From CALKJU01 sp035326425 (GTDB lineage: Bacteria; Pseudomonadota; Alphaproteobacteria; Geminicoccales; Geminicoccaceae), in assembly GCA_035326425.1 (NCBI GenBank), contig DAOLFG010000011.1:1-64000 (forward strand): a stretch of DNA of 64,000 nucleotides, written 5' to 3'. The notes under the pieces were generated by a model, which was not told the origin of the DNA, searched no databases, and worked only from the letters and a program-made list of their open reading frames with translations. Position numbers and translations under genes: made by a program. Of this stretch, positions 32,700-42,315 are shown one piece after another. Positions within the stretch are counted from its first letter, which is position 1. Each line of letters opens with the position of its first letter.

Positions 32700-33521
32700 C
32701 GCCGCCAGCTCCGGCGTCGCCTCGATCAGCAGGCCGCGCAGCTTCTCGTAGATGGCCGGGTTGCCGGCGACGAGGGTGCCGGAATCCAGCGGGTTGCCGT
32801 CGCCCTCGATGCGGCCGACGCGGCCGCCGGCCTCGCGGATCAGCAGCACGCCGGCGGCGACGTCCCAGGGCTTGCAGTCGTATTCCCAGAAGCCGTCCTG
32901 CCGGCCGGCGGCGATGTAGGCGAGATCGAGCGAGCAGGCGCCGAGGCGGCGCAGGCCGCCGGCCTCGTCGGCGATGCGGTCCATCTGCCTGGTGAAACCC
33001 CTGGCGCGGCCCGGCCAGTCCTGGATCGGCAGGCCGCAGCCGATAAGAGCGCGACGGAAATCGCTGCGGGCGGAGACGCGCAGGCGGCGGTCGTTGAGGT
33101 AGGCGCCGGCACCCTTCTCGGCGGTGTAGAGCTCGTCGCGCAGAGGGTCGTAGATGACGCCGGCCGTCAGCTCGCCGTGCTGCTCGAGGGCGATCGAGAT
33201 CGCCCAGTGCGGCAGACCGTGCAGGAAGTTGGTGGTGCCGTCGAGCGGGTCGACGATGAAGCGGTTGTGCGGGCTGCGGCCCTCGATGACCCCCTCCTCC
33301 TCGAGGAGGAAGCCGTAGTCCGGCCGCGCCTTGGCCAGCTCCTCACGGATCTCCTGCTCAGCGCGGCGGTCGGCGATGGAGACGAAATCGCCCGGCCCCT
33401 TCACCGACACCTGCAGCTGCTCGACCTCGCCGAAGTCGCGCACCAGCCGCTTGGCGGCGCGGAAAGCGGCGCGGCAGAGGATTTCGATCGCCGCCGAACG
33501 GCGGGCACCGGAACGCATCAT
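32691..33521 (-). CDS. suhB: Inositol monophosphatase family protein (SuhB-like)
   Basis: 276-residue magnesium-dependent phosphatase. Metal ligands are in LEEEGV, DPLDGTTNFLHGLPHW and KPWDVAAGVLLIREAGG. SuhB relatives dephosphorylate inositol-1-phosphate and, in enterobacteria, also assist rRNA transcription. Located 15 bases downstream of efp, as is common in alphaproteobacteria. Confidence 0.92.
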   Translation of the reverse strand: MMRSGARRSAAIEILCRAAFRAAKRLVRDFGEVEQLQVSVKGPGDFVSIADRRAEQEIREELAKARPDYGFLLEEEGVIEGRSPHNRFIVDPLDGTTNFLHGLPHWAISIALEQHGELTAGVIYDPLRDELYTAEKGAGAYLNDRRLRVSARSDFRRALIGCGLPIQDWPGRARGFTRQMDRIADEAGGLRRLGACSLDLAYIAAGRQDGFWEYDCKPWDVAAGVLLIREAGGRVGRIEGDGNPLDSGTLVAGNPAIYEKLRGLLIEATPELAASA

Positions 33522-33536
33522 CTCGATCCTTGCGGC

Positions 33537-34103
33537 TCAGTCCTTGGCGCGGGCGACGTAGCTGCCGTCATTGGTGTTCACGACGATGCGGGTGCCGGTC
33601 TCGATGTGCGGCGGCACCATCACCCGCAGGCCATTCTCCAGCCGTGCCGGCTTGTAGGACGAGGCGGCGGTCTGGCCCTTCACCACCGGATCGGCCTCGA
33701 CGACCTCGAGCGCCACGGTGTCGGGGATGGCCACCGACAGCGGCTGGCCGTCATAGGAGCGCACGGTCACCACCATGCCCTCCTGCAGGTAGTCGGCGCG
33801 GTCGCCCAGCAGCGCCCGGTCGAGCGTCACCTGCTCGAAGGTCTCCTGGCTCATGAAGTTGAGCTGGTGTCCCTCGGCATAGAGGAACTGGAACTGCGCC
33901 GGCTCCAGCTCGATCTGCTCGACGGTCTCGGAGGTGTTGAAGCGCTGGTTGAGCTTGGTGCCGTCGGTCAGGCAGCGCAGCTCGGCCTGGAGGTAGGCCG
34001 GGCCCTTGCCCGGCTTGACGTGCTCGCCCTTGACCATGGTCCAGAGCTTGTCGCGGTAGGCCAGGAAATAGCCGGGCTTCAGCTCGTTGACGTTGATCTT
34101 CAT
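33537..34103 (-). CDS. efp: Elongation factor P
   Basis: 188-residue tRNA-mimicking factor that rescues ribosomes stalled at proline runs. N-terminal KOW-like domain MKINVNELKPGYFLAY, and the loop KPGKGPAYL with the modifiable Lys33, so an EpmA/EpmB-type lysine modification is expected. The ATG overlaps the stop of the upstream ThiE-like gene by 4 bases. Confidence 0.96.
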   Translation of the reverse strand: MKINVNELKPGYFLAYRDKLWTMVKGEHVKPGKGPAYLQAELRCLTDGTKLNQRFNTSETVEQIELEPAQFQFLYAEGHQLNFMSQETFEQVTLDRALLGDRADYLQEGMVVTVRSYDGQPLSVAIPDTVALEVVEADPVVKGQTAASSYKPARLENGLRVMVPPHIETGTRIVVNTNDGSYVARAKD

Positions 34104-34690
34104 CGCCCGTTCCGCATCGCTGCTTCCGCCGCCTTCACCGCCTCGGCCAGCTCGCCCAGCGCCGCCAGGGAGACATTAGGCCCGAAGGCCAGGAGGCCGG
34201 CACCGGCCCTCGCCAACGGTTCCACCATGTCCGGGGTGATCGCTCCGGCGGCGGCACAGGGCAGCACCGAGATCCCGCTCCACCATTCCACGAGCTCGAC
34301 CAGGCGGTCGCGGTCGGCGGCGCGGAAGGTCACATAGTCGGCACCGGCCTCGCCGGCAACCATCGCCTCGTGGCGGGAGGCATGCGCCTCGGCGCCGACC
34401 AGCGCCCCGTCTCCCAGCCGCCGCCGCGCCTGCGCGACCTCGGCGGCCGCGACATGCACCCCATCGGCGGCGGTGTCGAGGTCGTGCAGCGCCAGCAGCG
34501 CGCAAGGGACCGCCCGGCAGACCGGCAGCAGTGCCGCGATCCGCTCCGGCGAGCCCTTGGCGACCACACCGGCGAAAGGGCCGACGGCCAGATGCCGCTG
34601 CAGGGCCTCGGCGCCGGCATCGTCGGCCAGGAACAGGATGAGCCGGAGGCCCGCGTCCTCCGGCTCGATCCATTCGCTGTCGCGGCTCAC
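34100..34690 (-). CDS. Thiamine phosphate synthase-like protein
   Basis: 196 residues from a GTG at 34690 whose bases overlap the aldolase stop. TIM-barrel protein of the ThiE/TenI type: LILFLADDAGAEAL at the start, VGAEAHASRHEA in the middle, DYVTFRA and the phosphate-binding AGAITPDMV and LLAFGPNV. Several residues of true ThiE are not obvious, so it may be a TenI-like relative without full synthase activity. Operon with aldolase and efp. Confidence 0.75.
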   Translation of the reverse strand: MSRDSEWIEPEDAGLRLILFLADDAGAEALQRHLAVGPFAGVVAKGSPERIAALLPVCRAVPCALLALHDLDTAADGVHVAAAEVAQARRRLGDGALVGAEAHASRHEAMVAGEAGADYVTFRAADRDRLVELVEWWSGISVLPCAAAGAITPDMVEPLARAGAGLLAFGPNVSLAALGELAEAVKAAEAAMRNGR

Positions 34691-35607
34691 TTCTGGCCCA
34701 GATAGATTCCCGTGACCTGCTCCAGCAGCGCCAGCGCGTCCTGCTTGGAACGCTGGAAGCTGTTGCGGCCCATGATCGAGCCGTTGCCGCCGCCGGCCGC
34801 GATCTGCCTGACATCCTCGAGGATGCCGGCGTTGTCCTTGGCCTCGCCGCCGGAGAACACGACGATGCGCTTGCCGTTGAAGCAGCACTGCATGACGTGG
34901 CGCACGCGGTCGGCCAGCGTGTCGTCGGCTAGCTTGGCCTTGTCGTAGGTGCCCTTGGCGGCCTCGAGGTCGATGCCCTTGGACGGCGGCTTGACCTTGA
35001 TGATGTTGGCCCCCATCAGCGCCGCCATGTGCGCGGCGTAGGCGACGATGTCGAGGGCGGTCTCGCCCTGCTTGGAGACCTTGCCGCCGCGCGGGTAGGA
35101 CCAGACCACGACGACGAGGCCCTTGCTCTTGGCCTCGCGGGTGATCTCGCGCAGCTCCTCCATCTGCTGATAGCAGTAGTCCGAGCCCGGATACATGGTG
35201 AAGCCGACGCCGACGCAGCCCAGCCGCAGCGCATCGCTCACGGTGGCGGTGACGGCCTGGTCCTGCAGGTTGGACAGCGAGTTGGCGCTGTTGAGCTTGA
35301 GGATCAGCGGCACCTCGCCGGCGAAGCTGTCGCAGCCCTGCTCCAGCGGCCCGAGTGGGGCGGCATAGGCCGACAGCCCGGCCTCGATCGCCAGCTCGAA
35401 CAGGTAGTGCGGATCATAGGCCGCGGGATTGGGGGCGAAGCTGCGCGCCGGCCCGTGCTCGTAGCCCTGGTCGACGGGCAGGATGACGACCTTGCCGGTG
35501 CCGGCGAGCTTGCCCTGCATCAGGATCCTAGCGAGATTGGTCTTCACGCCCGGATATTCGCCCTCGTACCAGCCGAGGATGTCCTTGACTTGCCTGGTCA
35601 CACGCAT
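34687..35607 (-). CDS. Class I fructose-bisphosphate aldolase (DhnA type)
   Basis: 306 residues from the ATG at 35607. Splits fructose-1,6-bisphosphate by a Schiff base mechanism. Signature blocks: VVILPVDQGYEHGPARSF at the start, VGFTMYPGS, the probable Schiff-base Lys in NIIKVKPPSKG and GNGSIMGRNSF for phosphate binding. It belongs to the archaeal-type class I family found in many alphaproteobacteria. Linked with the ThiE-like and efp genes by overlapping codons. Confidence 0.93.
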   Translation of the reverse strand: MRVTRQVKDILGWYEGEYPGVKTNLARILMQGKLAGTGKVVILPVDQGYEHGPARSFAPNPAAYDPHYLFELAIEAGLSAYAAPLGPLEQGCDSFAGEVPLILKLNSANSLSNLQDQAVTATVSDALRLGCVGVGFTMYPGSDYCYQQMEELREITREAKSKGLVVVVWSYPRGGKVSKQGETALDIVAYAAHMAALMGANIIKVKPPSKGIDLEAAKGTYDKAKLADDTLADRVRHVMQCCFNGKRIVVFSGGEAKDNAGILEDVRQIAAGGGNGSIMGRNSFQRSKQDALALLEQVTGIYLGQK

Positions 35608-35730
35608 GGTGCCGCCACCTCTGTAGTTGGCCCTTCGGTTCGGGGCGGAATGTACACGGGCGGAGGTTGCGGACAAGCAAACGGCGCAGTCCGGAGGCCG
35701 GCGGCGGCAGCCGGAGCGGACACGTTGCCG

Positions 35731-36306
35731 CTAGGGCTCCAGCTCGACGTCCCAATAGAGATAGTCGCGCCAGCTCTGGTGCAGGTAGTTGGGCGGGAAG
35801 GAGCGGCCGTTGACGCGCAGCTCGTGCGCCGTTGGCACCACCGGCCTCGCTGCCGGATGCATGCCGCATTCCTTGGGAAGGCGGTTGCCCTTGCGCAGGT
35901 TGCAGCGGTTGCAGGCGGTGACGATGTTGGTCCAGCATGTCCTGCCGCCGCGCGAGCGCGGCACGAGGTGGTCGAAGGTCAGCTCCGGCGCCGGGAACGG
36001 CGCCAGGCAGTACTGGCAGGCGAAGCGGTCGCGCAGGAAGACGTTGAACCGGGTGAAGGGCGGCCTGCGGTTCTGCGGGATGTACTCCTTCAGCGCTACG
36101 ACGCTCGGCAGCTGGAAGTCCATGCCGGGCGAGTGGATGTAGCGGTCGTAGTGCGAGACGATGGCGACGCGGTCCAGGAAGATGGCCCGGACCGTGTCCT
36201 GCCAGCTCCACACCGACAGGGGGAAGTAGCTGAGCGGCTGATAGTCGGCGTTGAGGACGAGGGCCGGGCAGGCCGCCAGGGAGAGAGGTGCAGCGCCCGG
36301 CCTCAT
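35731..36306 (-). CDS. HNH endonuclease family protein
   Basis: 191 residues. The middle has a zinc-bound HNH fold: CQYCLAPFPAPELTFDHLVP, then NIVTACNRCNLRKGNRLP. A conserved N-terminal head, LVLNADYQPLSYFPLSVWSW, marks the chromosomal alphaproteobacterial subgroup rather than a phage enzyme. The role of this subgroup is not established. Confidence 0.9.
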   Translation of the reverse strand: MRPGAAPLSLAACPALVLNADYQPLSYFPLSVWSWQDTVRAIFLDRVAIVSHYDRYIHSPGMDFQLPSVVALKEYIPQNRRPPFTRFNVFLRDRFACQYCLAPFPAPELTFDHLVPRSRGGRTCWTNIVTACNRCNLRKGNRLPKECGMHPAARPVVPTAHELRVNGRSFPPNYLHQSWRDYLYWDVELEP

Positions 36307-36454
36307 GCAGGTCAGGCTCCGGTACTGAGGAACACCGCGTTCCAGATGATGGTCATCGGCCCCTCTCCCGCCCGCAACGACCCCTTAGCTCGACTTGTCT
36401 TGGAAGTACCTCAGCTACGTGATTGTTTCAAGACGCGAAGACGGCACGGGAGAC

Positions 36455-37543
36455 ATGCGCATGGGCCGCGGTCGGGGCTGGACGAGGCGGGCAATGGCGC
36501 GGGCCGGCCTGGGGCTGCCGCTGCTGGCGCTGGGCGGGCAGCAGGCCAGTGCGGCGGGCGAGCTGCCCTGGCACCACCTGCCGGGCGGCGGCTTCCGCAA
36601 CCCGCCGGGCAGCCCGGTGAGCCAGGCCAGCCGCGGCGACTGGTGGTCGTTCATGTACCGCCGGCTGATCGCCGCCGATCCGCCGGTCGAGCTGCCGGCG
36701 GGCCATGTGCTGGGGCCGCGGGCGACGCTGGCCGGGCTGGACGAGGTCCCCGGCGACAGCATCACCTGGCTCGGGCACGCCTGCTTCCTGATCCGGCTGG
36801 GTGGGCTCACGCTCGTCACGGATCCCTATCTCGCCGAGCATGCCTCGCCGCTGCCGCCCTTCGGCCCGAAGCGCTTCGCGCCCGCCCCCCTCGCCGCCGC
36901 CGATCTGCCACGCATCGACATCGTGCTGCTTTCGCACAACCACTACGATCATCTCGACCTGCCGAGCCTGCGGACCATCGGCCAGCGCCACCGGCCGGCG
37001 GTCGTGACCGGGCTCGGCGTATCGCGCTACCTCGATCGCGGGCTGTTCGGCACGATCTACGAGCTCGACTGGTACCAGCGGCTCGACCTCGGCGGCGCGG
37101 CGATCACCGCGGCACCGGCGGTGCATTTCTCCAAGCGCGGCTTCTTCGACCGCAACGCCACGCTGTGGTGCGGCTTCCGTATCGAGGCGGCGGGACGGTC
37201 GGTGCATTTCACCGGCGACACCACCTTCGCACCGGTGTTCGCCGAGACGGGCCAGCGACTGGGGCCGGCCGAGCTGGCGCTGGTGCCGATCGGCGCCTAC
37301 GAGCCGCGGGCCCTGATGGTCGGCTCGCACTGCACGCCCGAGGAGGCGGTCGAGATCGGCCGCGTGCTGGGCGCGCGGACCATGTGCGGCATGCACTGGG
37401 GCACCATCCGGCTCACCGACGAGCAACCGTTCGAGCCGCCGGTGCGCTTTCGCGCCGCCATGCGGGCTGCGGGCTATCCCGACGATGCGGCCTGGGTGCT
37501 GGCGCTGGGAGAGACGCGGGCGATGCCGGCGGCGGTCAGTTGA
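36455..37543 (+). CDS. Exported metallo-beta-lactamase-fold hydrolase (NAPE-PLD-like)
   Basis: 362 residues from ATG 36455 (a frame-open head exists further upstream). The N-terminus has TRRAMARAGLGLPLLALG, suggesting a signal, perhaps Tat. The metal centre motif is LSHNHYDHLDLPSL, followed by FTGDTTF and GMHWGTIRL. The fold is close to UlaG and N-acylphosphatidylethanolamine phospholipase D-like proteins, so a phosphodiesterase acting on lipids is possible. Its end overlaps apaG by 8 bases. Confidence 0.87.
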   Translation: MRMGRGRGWTRRAMARAGLGLPLLALGGQQASAAGELPWHHLPGGGFRNPPGSPVSQASRGDWWSFMYRRLIAADPPVELPAGHVLGPRATLAGLDEVPGDSITWLGHACFLIRLGGLTLVTDPYLAEHASPLPPFGPKRFAPAPLAAADLPRIDIVLLSHNHYDHLDLPSLRTIGQRHRPAVVTGLGVSRYLDRGLFGTIYELDWYQRLDLGGAAITAAPAVHFSKRGFFDRNATLWCGFRIEAAGRSVHFTGDTTFAPVFAETGQRLGPAELALVPIGAYEPRALMVGSHCTPEEAVEIGRVLGARTMCGMHWGTIRLTDEQPFEPPVRFRAAMRAAGYPDDAAWVLALGETRAMPAAVS

Positions 37544-37928
37544 CGGCCCTCGGCCCGTCGGGGGCGTCGAGCGAGAAGGCCGGGATGCCGACCTCGAAGC
37601 TGTGGCCGCGCTCGTCGACCATGCCGTAGCTGCCGACCATGATGCCGGTGGGCGTGGGCAGCGGTGCGCCGCTGACGTACTGGAACTGCTCGCCGGGACC
37701 GAGGCGCGGCTGCTCGCCGACGACGCCGTCGCCGCGGACCTCGCGGATGGTGCCGTGGCCGTCGATGATCCGCCAGTAGCGCCGCAGCAGCTGGACGGTA
37801 TCACTGCCCTCGTTGGCGATGGTGACGCGGTAGCCGAACACCCAGCGGTGCTCGGCGGGCTTGGACTGCTCGTCGTGGTAGAACGGCTCGACCGAGACGC
37901 GGATCGAGCGCGTGGTCTCGGAATACAT
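37536..37928 (-). CDS. apaG: ApaG domain protein
   Basis: 130 residues from ATG 37928. A beta-sandwich ApaG protein: RVSVEPFYHDEQSKPAEHRWVF-like start, LLRRYWRIIDGHG and GEQFQYVSGAPLPTPTGIM. The role is uncertain; it has been linked to cobalt/magnesium resistance. It stands alone downstream of the acyl-CoA synthetase gene, 34 bases away. Confidence 0.94.
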   Translation of the reverse strand: MYSETTRSIRVSVEPFYHDEQSKPAEHRWVFGYRVTIANEGSDTVQLLRRYWRIIDGHGTIREVRGDGVVGEQPRLGPGEQFQYVSGAPLPTPTGIMVGSYGMVDERGHSFEVGIPAFSLDAPDGPRAVN

Positions 37929-37962
37929 GGCAAGCCCTCCCCCGTCGCCGCGCCGGCGCATC

Positions 37963-39594
37963 CTACCGCCCGAGCCGCTCGCGCTCCAGCCTGCGCAGCT
38001 CGGCCCGCACCACCTTGCCGGTGGCGGTGAGCGGCAGGGCATCGACGAAGGCGATGTCGCGCGGCACCTCGTGGGCGGCGAGGCGCGTGCGGACATGGGC
38101 GCGCAGCTCGTCGGCCAGCGCGTCGCCGGCGGCGATGCCCGGCCTGGTGACGAGAAACGCCTTGATGCGCTCGCCGCGAATCTCGTCCGGCACGCCGATG
38201 ACGGCGGCCAGCGCCACCGCCGGATGGCGGCAAAGGCATTCCTCGATCTCGGCCGGGCCGATGCGGTAGCCGGAATTGTTGATGAGATCGTCGCTGCGGC
38301 CGACGAAGGTGAGCCAGCCGTCGGAGTCGGCCCGGCCGATGTCGCCGGTGACCAGCCAGTCGCCGCGGAACTTCGCGGCGGTGGCTTCGGGGTTGTTCCA
38401 GTACCGCAGGAACATCACCGGGTCGGGCCGGCGGACGGCGATGTCGCCGGCCTCGCCCGCCGGCAGGCGACGGCCCTCGCCGTCGATGACGGCGACGTCG
38501 TGGCCCGGCACCGGCACGCCCATGGCGCCGCTGCGGCGCGGCAGCAGCGACTGCATGCTCGAGACCAGCAGGTTGGCCTCGGTCTGGCCATAGAACTCGT
38601 TGACGCCGATGTCGAAAGTGCCGCGCACCCAATCGACCAGCGCATCGCCCAGCGGCTCGCCGCCGCTGCCCATCGAGCGCAGCCGCACCGGCGCCGCATG
38701 CGCCTCGATGCCGGCGCTCGCCATCAGGCGCAGCGCCGTCGGCGGCATGAAGACGTTGCGGACCTCGTGCCGGGCCATCAATGCCAGCGCCGCCTCGGGA
38801 TCGAATCGGCCGCCGGGGCCGGCTACTACCGGCACGCCGAAGTAGAGGCTGGGCAGCAGCACGTCGAGCAGGCCGCCGATCCAGGCCCAGTCGGCCGGCG
38901 TCCAGAAGCGGTCGCCGGCCTGCGGGAACTGCTCCTGCGGCATCTGCACGCCCGGCAGATGGCCCAGCAGCACCCGCTGAGCATGGAGCGCCCCCTTAGG
39001 CGGGCCGGTGGTGCCGGAGGTGTAGATGATGAGCGCCGGATCGTCGGCCGCGGTCGCCACCGCCTCGCGGCTGTCGGCGGCCCGCGCCATCGCCGGTGCC
39101 AGCGGCTCGGTTCCGGCGGCAGCTCCGTCGACGCACCAGATCCGCTCGAGGGCGGGCAGGCGGTCGCGGATGGCGGCGAGCTTTCCGGCACCCGCCATAT
39201 CGGTGACGAGGACGCGGGCGGCGCTGTTCTGCAGCCGGTATTCGAGCGCGTCGGGTCCGAACAGCTGGAACAGCGGCACGGCGATGCCGCCGAGCTTGGC
39301 GCAGGCGAGATGCGCCAGCAGGGTCTCGACGCGCTGGCCGAGCAGGATGCCGAGCCGGTCGCCGCGGTCGAAGCCCTCGGCCGCCAGAAGGTTGGCGAGG
39401 CGCGAGGCGCCCCGCTCCAGGTCGCGAAAGCCGTGGGTGTGGGCCGAGCCGTCCGGGCGCAGCTCGATCAGCGCCGGCGCGTCGCCTCGCCTGGCATGGC
39501 GGGTGCAGCAGGCGACCGACAGGTTGAAGGCTGCCGGCACCTCCCAGCGGAACACCCGCCTGATTGCCTCGAAGCTGTCGGCGCGCGGCAGCAT
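37963..39594 (-). CDS. AMP-binding acyl-CoA synthetase
   Basis: 543-residue ANL-family ligase forming an acyl-adenylate and then an acyl-CoA. The P-loop-like signature IIYTSGTTGPPKGALH, then VNEFYGQTEANLL, GDIGRADSDGWLTFVGRSDD and the C-terminal lysine in LPLTATGKVVRAEL. The length and pattern fit medium-chain or acetyl/propionyl-type acyl-CoA synthetases. The acyl chain cannot be predicted. Confidence 0.9.
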   Translation of the reverse strand: MLPRADSFEAIRRVFRWEVPAAFNLSVACCTRHARRGDAPALIELRPDGSAHTHGFRDLERGASRLANLLAAEGFDRGDRLGILLGQRVETLLAHLACAKLGGIAVPLFQLFGPDALEYRLQNSAARVLVTDMAGAGKLAAIRDRLPALERIWCVDGAAAGTEPLAPAMARAADSREAVATAADDPALIIYTSGTTGPPKGALHAQRVLLGHLPGVQMPQEQFPQAGDRFWTPADWAWIGGLLDVLLPSLYFGVPVVAGPGGRFDPEAALALMARHEVRNVFMPPTALRLMASAGIEAHAAPVRLRSMGSGGEPLGDALVDWVRGTFDIGVNEFYGQTEANLLVSSMQSLLPRRSGAMGVPVPGHDVAVIDGEGRRLPAGEAGDIAVRRPDPVMFLRYWNNPEATAAKFRGDWLVTGDIGRADSDGWLTFVGRSDDLINNSGYRIGPAEIEECLCRHPAVALAAVIGVPDEIRGERIKAFLVTRPGIAAGDALADELRAHVRTRLAAHEVPRDIAFVDALPLTATGKVVRAELRRLERERLGR

Positions 39595-39691
39595 GCTTGC
39601 CCCTCCCCCGGACGGCGGCTCCTCAACCGAATCTTAACTATGGTGCGCGCCTCATAGAAGCCGAGGATGACGAGCGCGCGGGGCGTCGGGC

Positions 39692-40753
39692 ATGGGAAAG
39701 CGGGCCTTGATCACCGGGATCACCGGCCAGGACGGCGCCTATCTCGCGGCACTGCTGCTGAACAAGGACTACGAGGTCCACGGCATCAAGCGCCGCTCCT
39801 CCTCGTTCAACACCAGCCGCATCGACCCGCTCTACGTCGACCCGCACGACCAGGGAGCGCGGCTGTTCCTGCACTATGGCGACATGACCGACGCCACCAA
39901 CCTGATCCGCATCGTGCAGGAGGTACAGCCCGACGAGATCTACAACCTGGCCGCGCAGAGCCACGTCATGGTGAGCTTCGAGACGCCGGAGTACACCGCC
40001 AATGCCGACGGCATCGGCACGCTGCGGCTGCTGGAGGCGATCCGAATCCTCAAGATGGAGCGGCGGGTCAGGTTCTACCAGGCCAGCACCTCGGAGCTGT
40101 ACGGCAAGGTGCAGGCCGTGCCGCAGAACGAGACGACGCCGTTCTTCCCGCAGTCGCCCTACGCCACGGCCAAGCTCTACGGCTACTGGATCACCCAGAA
40201 CTACCGCGAGGCCTATGGCATCCACGCCAGCAACGGCATCCTGTTCAACCACGAGAGCCCGATCCGCGGCGAGACCTTCGTCACGCGCAAGATCACGCGC
40301 GCCGTGGCGGCGATCGAGCTCGGGCTGCAGGACACCTTGTGGATCGGCAATCTCGACGCCCGGCGCGACTGGGGCCATGCCCGCGACTATGTGCGGGGCA
40401 TGTGGCTGATCGCCCAGCAGGAGCGGCCCGACGACTATGTGCTCGCCACCGGCGAGACCCATTCGGTGCGCGAGTTCGTCGAGCTGGCCTTCGCCGAGGT
40501 CGGCCGCGAGATCGCCTGGCGCGGCAGCGGGCCGGAGGAGCAGGGCGTCGACGCCGCGAGCGGTGCGGTGCTCGTGAAGGTCGATCCGCGCTATTTCAGA
40601 CCGCTGGAAGTGGCTTTCCTGCAGGGCGATCCCGCGAAGGCGCGCGAGAGGCTGGGCTGGCGGCACGAGACCAGCTTCGCCAAGCTGGTGCGCGAGATGG
40701 TGACGGCCGACCTCGAGGCCGTCGGCCGCGAGGGCCGGAACGGCAGGGAATGA
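39692..40753 (+). CDS. gmd: GDP-mannose 4,6-dehydratase
   Basis: Converts GDP-mannose to GDP-4-keto-6-deoxymannose, the first step to GDP-L-fucose. 353-residue extended SDR with the NADP site GITGQDG (9-15), RRSSSFNTSRID, and the catalytic YATAK in SPYATAKLYGYW. Its stop overlaps the fcl ATG by 4 bases. The sugar is probably for surface polysaccharide. Confidence 0.97.
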   Translation: MGKRALITGITGQDGAYLAALLLNKDYEVHGIKRRSSSFNTSRIDPLYVDPHDQGARLFLHYGDMTDATNLIRIVQEVQPDEIYNLAAQSHVMVSFETPEYTANADGIGTLRLLEAIRILKMERRVRFYQASTSELYGKVQAVPQNETTPFFPQSPYATAKLYGYWITQNYREAYGIHASNGILFNHESPIRGETFVTRKITRAVAAIELGLQDTLWIGNLDARRDWGHARDYVRGMWLIAQQERPDDYVLATGETHSVREFVELAFAEVGREIAWRGSGPEEQGVDAASGAVLVKVDPRYFRPLEVAFLQGDPAKARERLGWRHETSFAKLVREMVTADLEAVGREGRNGRE

Positions 40754-41697
40754 CGCCGCCGCTGTTCGAGCTCGCCGGTCGCAGCGTCTTCGTCGCCGGC
40801 CATCGCGGGATGGTCGGCAGTGCCCTGGTGCGCCGGCTGGAGCGCGAGCCGGTGCGGCTGCTCACCGCCGATCGGGCCGAGCTCGACCTCACGCGCCAGG
40901 CCGAGGTCGAGCGCTGGATGGCGAAGAGCCGGCCGGAGGTGGTGATCGTGGCGGCGGCGAAGGTGGGCGGCATCCTCGCCAACGACCGCAGCCCGGCGGA
41001 CTTCCTCGCCGACAACCTGCTGATCGAGACCAACCTGATCCGGGCAGCGCACGAGCAGGGTGTGGCGAAGCTGCTGTTCCTCGGCTCGTCCTGCATCTAC
41101 CCGAGGCTGGCGCCGCAGCCGCTGAAGGAGGATGCGCTGCTCACCGGCCCGCTCGAGCCCACCAACGAGTGGTACGCCGTCGCCAAGATCGCCGGCATCA
41201 AGCTGTGTGCCGCCCACCGCCGGCAGCACGGCCGCGACTTCATCAGCGCCATGCCCACCAACCTCTACGGGCCGCACGACAATTTCGACCTCGAAAGCTC
41301 GCACGTCGTGCCGGCGCTGATGCGCAAGATGCACGAGGCCAAGCTGTCGGGCGCGGCCGAGGTCGAGATCTGGGGCACGGGCACGCCCCGGCGCGAGCTC
41401 CTGCACGTGGCCGACCTCGCCGAGGCCTGCCTGTTCCTGCTGCGGCACTATTCGGACGAGATGCACGTCAATGTCGGCTGCGGCACGGACCTCACGGTTC
41501 GCGAGCTGGCCCTGACGATCCGCGAGGTGGTGGGATTCGACGGCGAGCTGCGTTTCGATCCCCGCTACCCCGACGGCACGCCGCGCAAGCTCATGGACGT
41601 TTCCCGGCTGACCGCGCTCGGCTGGCGGCCGGGTATCGAGCTGCGCGACGGCCTCGCCTCGACCTATGCGTGGTACGTCGGCAACACCCGCCGCTAG
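40750..41697 (+). CDS. fcl: GDP-L-fucose synthase
   Basis: Epimerase-reductase that makes GDP-L-fucose from the Gmd product. 315 residues from ATG 40750, with the Rossmann motif GHRGMVGSALV (17-27), YxxxK in NEWYAVAKIAGI and GTGTPRRELLHVADLAEA. Coupled to gmd. Its stop overlaps the convergent GST gene by a few bases. Confidence 0.96.
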   Translation: MTPPLFELAGRSVFVAGHRGMVGSALVRRLEREPVRLLTADRAELDLTRQAEVERWMAKSRPEVVIVAAAKVGGILANDRSPADFLADNLLIETNLIRAAHEQGVAKLLFLGSSCIYPRLAPQPLKEDALLTGPLEPTNEWYAVAKIAGIKLCAAHRRQHGRDFISAMPTNLYGPHDNFDLESSHVVPALMRKMHEAKLSGAAEVEIWGTGTPRRELLHVADLAEACLFLLRHYSDEMHVNVGCGTDLTVRELALTIREVVGFDGELRFDPRYPDGTPRKLMDVSRLTALGWRPGIELRDGLASTYAWYVGNTRR

Positions 41698-42296
41698 GGA
41701 ACGGAAAGCCTGGTGGCCTGCATCGACGGACGGTCATCGAAAGCGGCGGCCCAGGCGGCGAGATGCGGGCGGCCCTTGCGCCAGTCCTCGGACGCGAAGC
41801 GCAGGTCGAGATAGCCGAGGGCACAGCCGACAGCGATCCGGCCGACGTCGGGCTCCTGGCCCAGCTCCTCGATGTGGGCCTCCAGCCAGTCGAGGGCGGC
41901 GTCGACCCGCCCCTTCAGCTTGGCGAGGTGGCCGGGCGACTGCTCGCCGGCCGGCCGTACACTCTCGCCGCGGCGAGCCACGGCGGCATCGGCGATGCCG
42001 TCGCCCACCGCCTGCTGCCGCATCGCCAGCATCCGGCTGCCCGGCGACATCGGAATCAGCGCCGGCTGCGGCGCCAGAATCTCGAGATAGTCGACGATCG
42101 CCGGTGAATCGAACAGCGCCTCGCCCTCGTCGGTGATCAGGGTCGGGATCAGCCGCAACGGGTTCTCCTGGCCCAGCGTCGAATCGGTGGTCGGCATGGT
42201 CGGCACCAGCTCGATCGTCTCGGCCAGCCCCTTCTCATGAGCGCAGACCAGGACCTTGCGGACGAACGGCGATGCAGGGCTGTAGCGAAGGCGCAT
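41694..42296 (-). CDS. Glutathione S-transferase family protein
   Basis: 200-residue two-domain GST: thioredoxin-like N-terminus (RLRYSPASPFVRKVLVCAHE, then NPLRLIPTLITDEG and FDSPAIVDYLE) and a helical C-terminal domain with a signature resembling VGCALGYLDLRF. The active-site Ser/Cys of the beta class is not clear. Acts on electrophiles or stress products in this family; substrate unknown. Confidence 0.9.
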   Translation of the reverse strand: MRLRYSPASPFVRKVLVCAHEKGLAETIELVPTMPTTDSTLGQENPLRLIPTLITDEGEALFDSPAIVDYLEILAPQPALIPMSPGSRMLAMRQQAVGDGIADAAVARRGESVRPAGEQSPGHLAKLKGRVDAALDWLEAHIEELGQEPDVGRIAVGCALGYLDLRFASEDWRKGRPHLAAWAAAFDDRPSMQATRLSVP

Positions 42297-42315
42297 GAGG
42301 TGACTCCGTGGTCGA

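Noticed and set aside
36329..36343. GGAAC/GTTCC repeat as an EcfG promoter
   Set aside because: No CGTT at the required distance on either strand.
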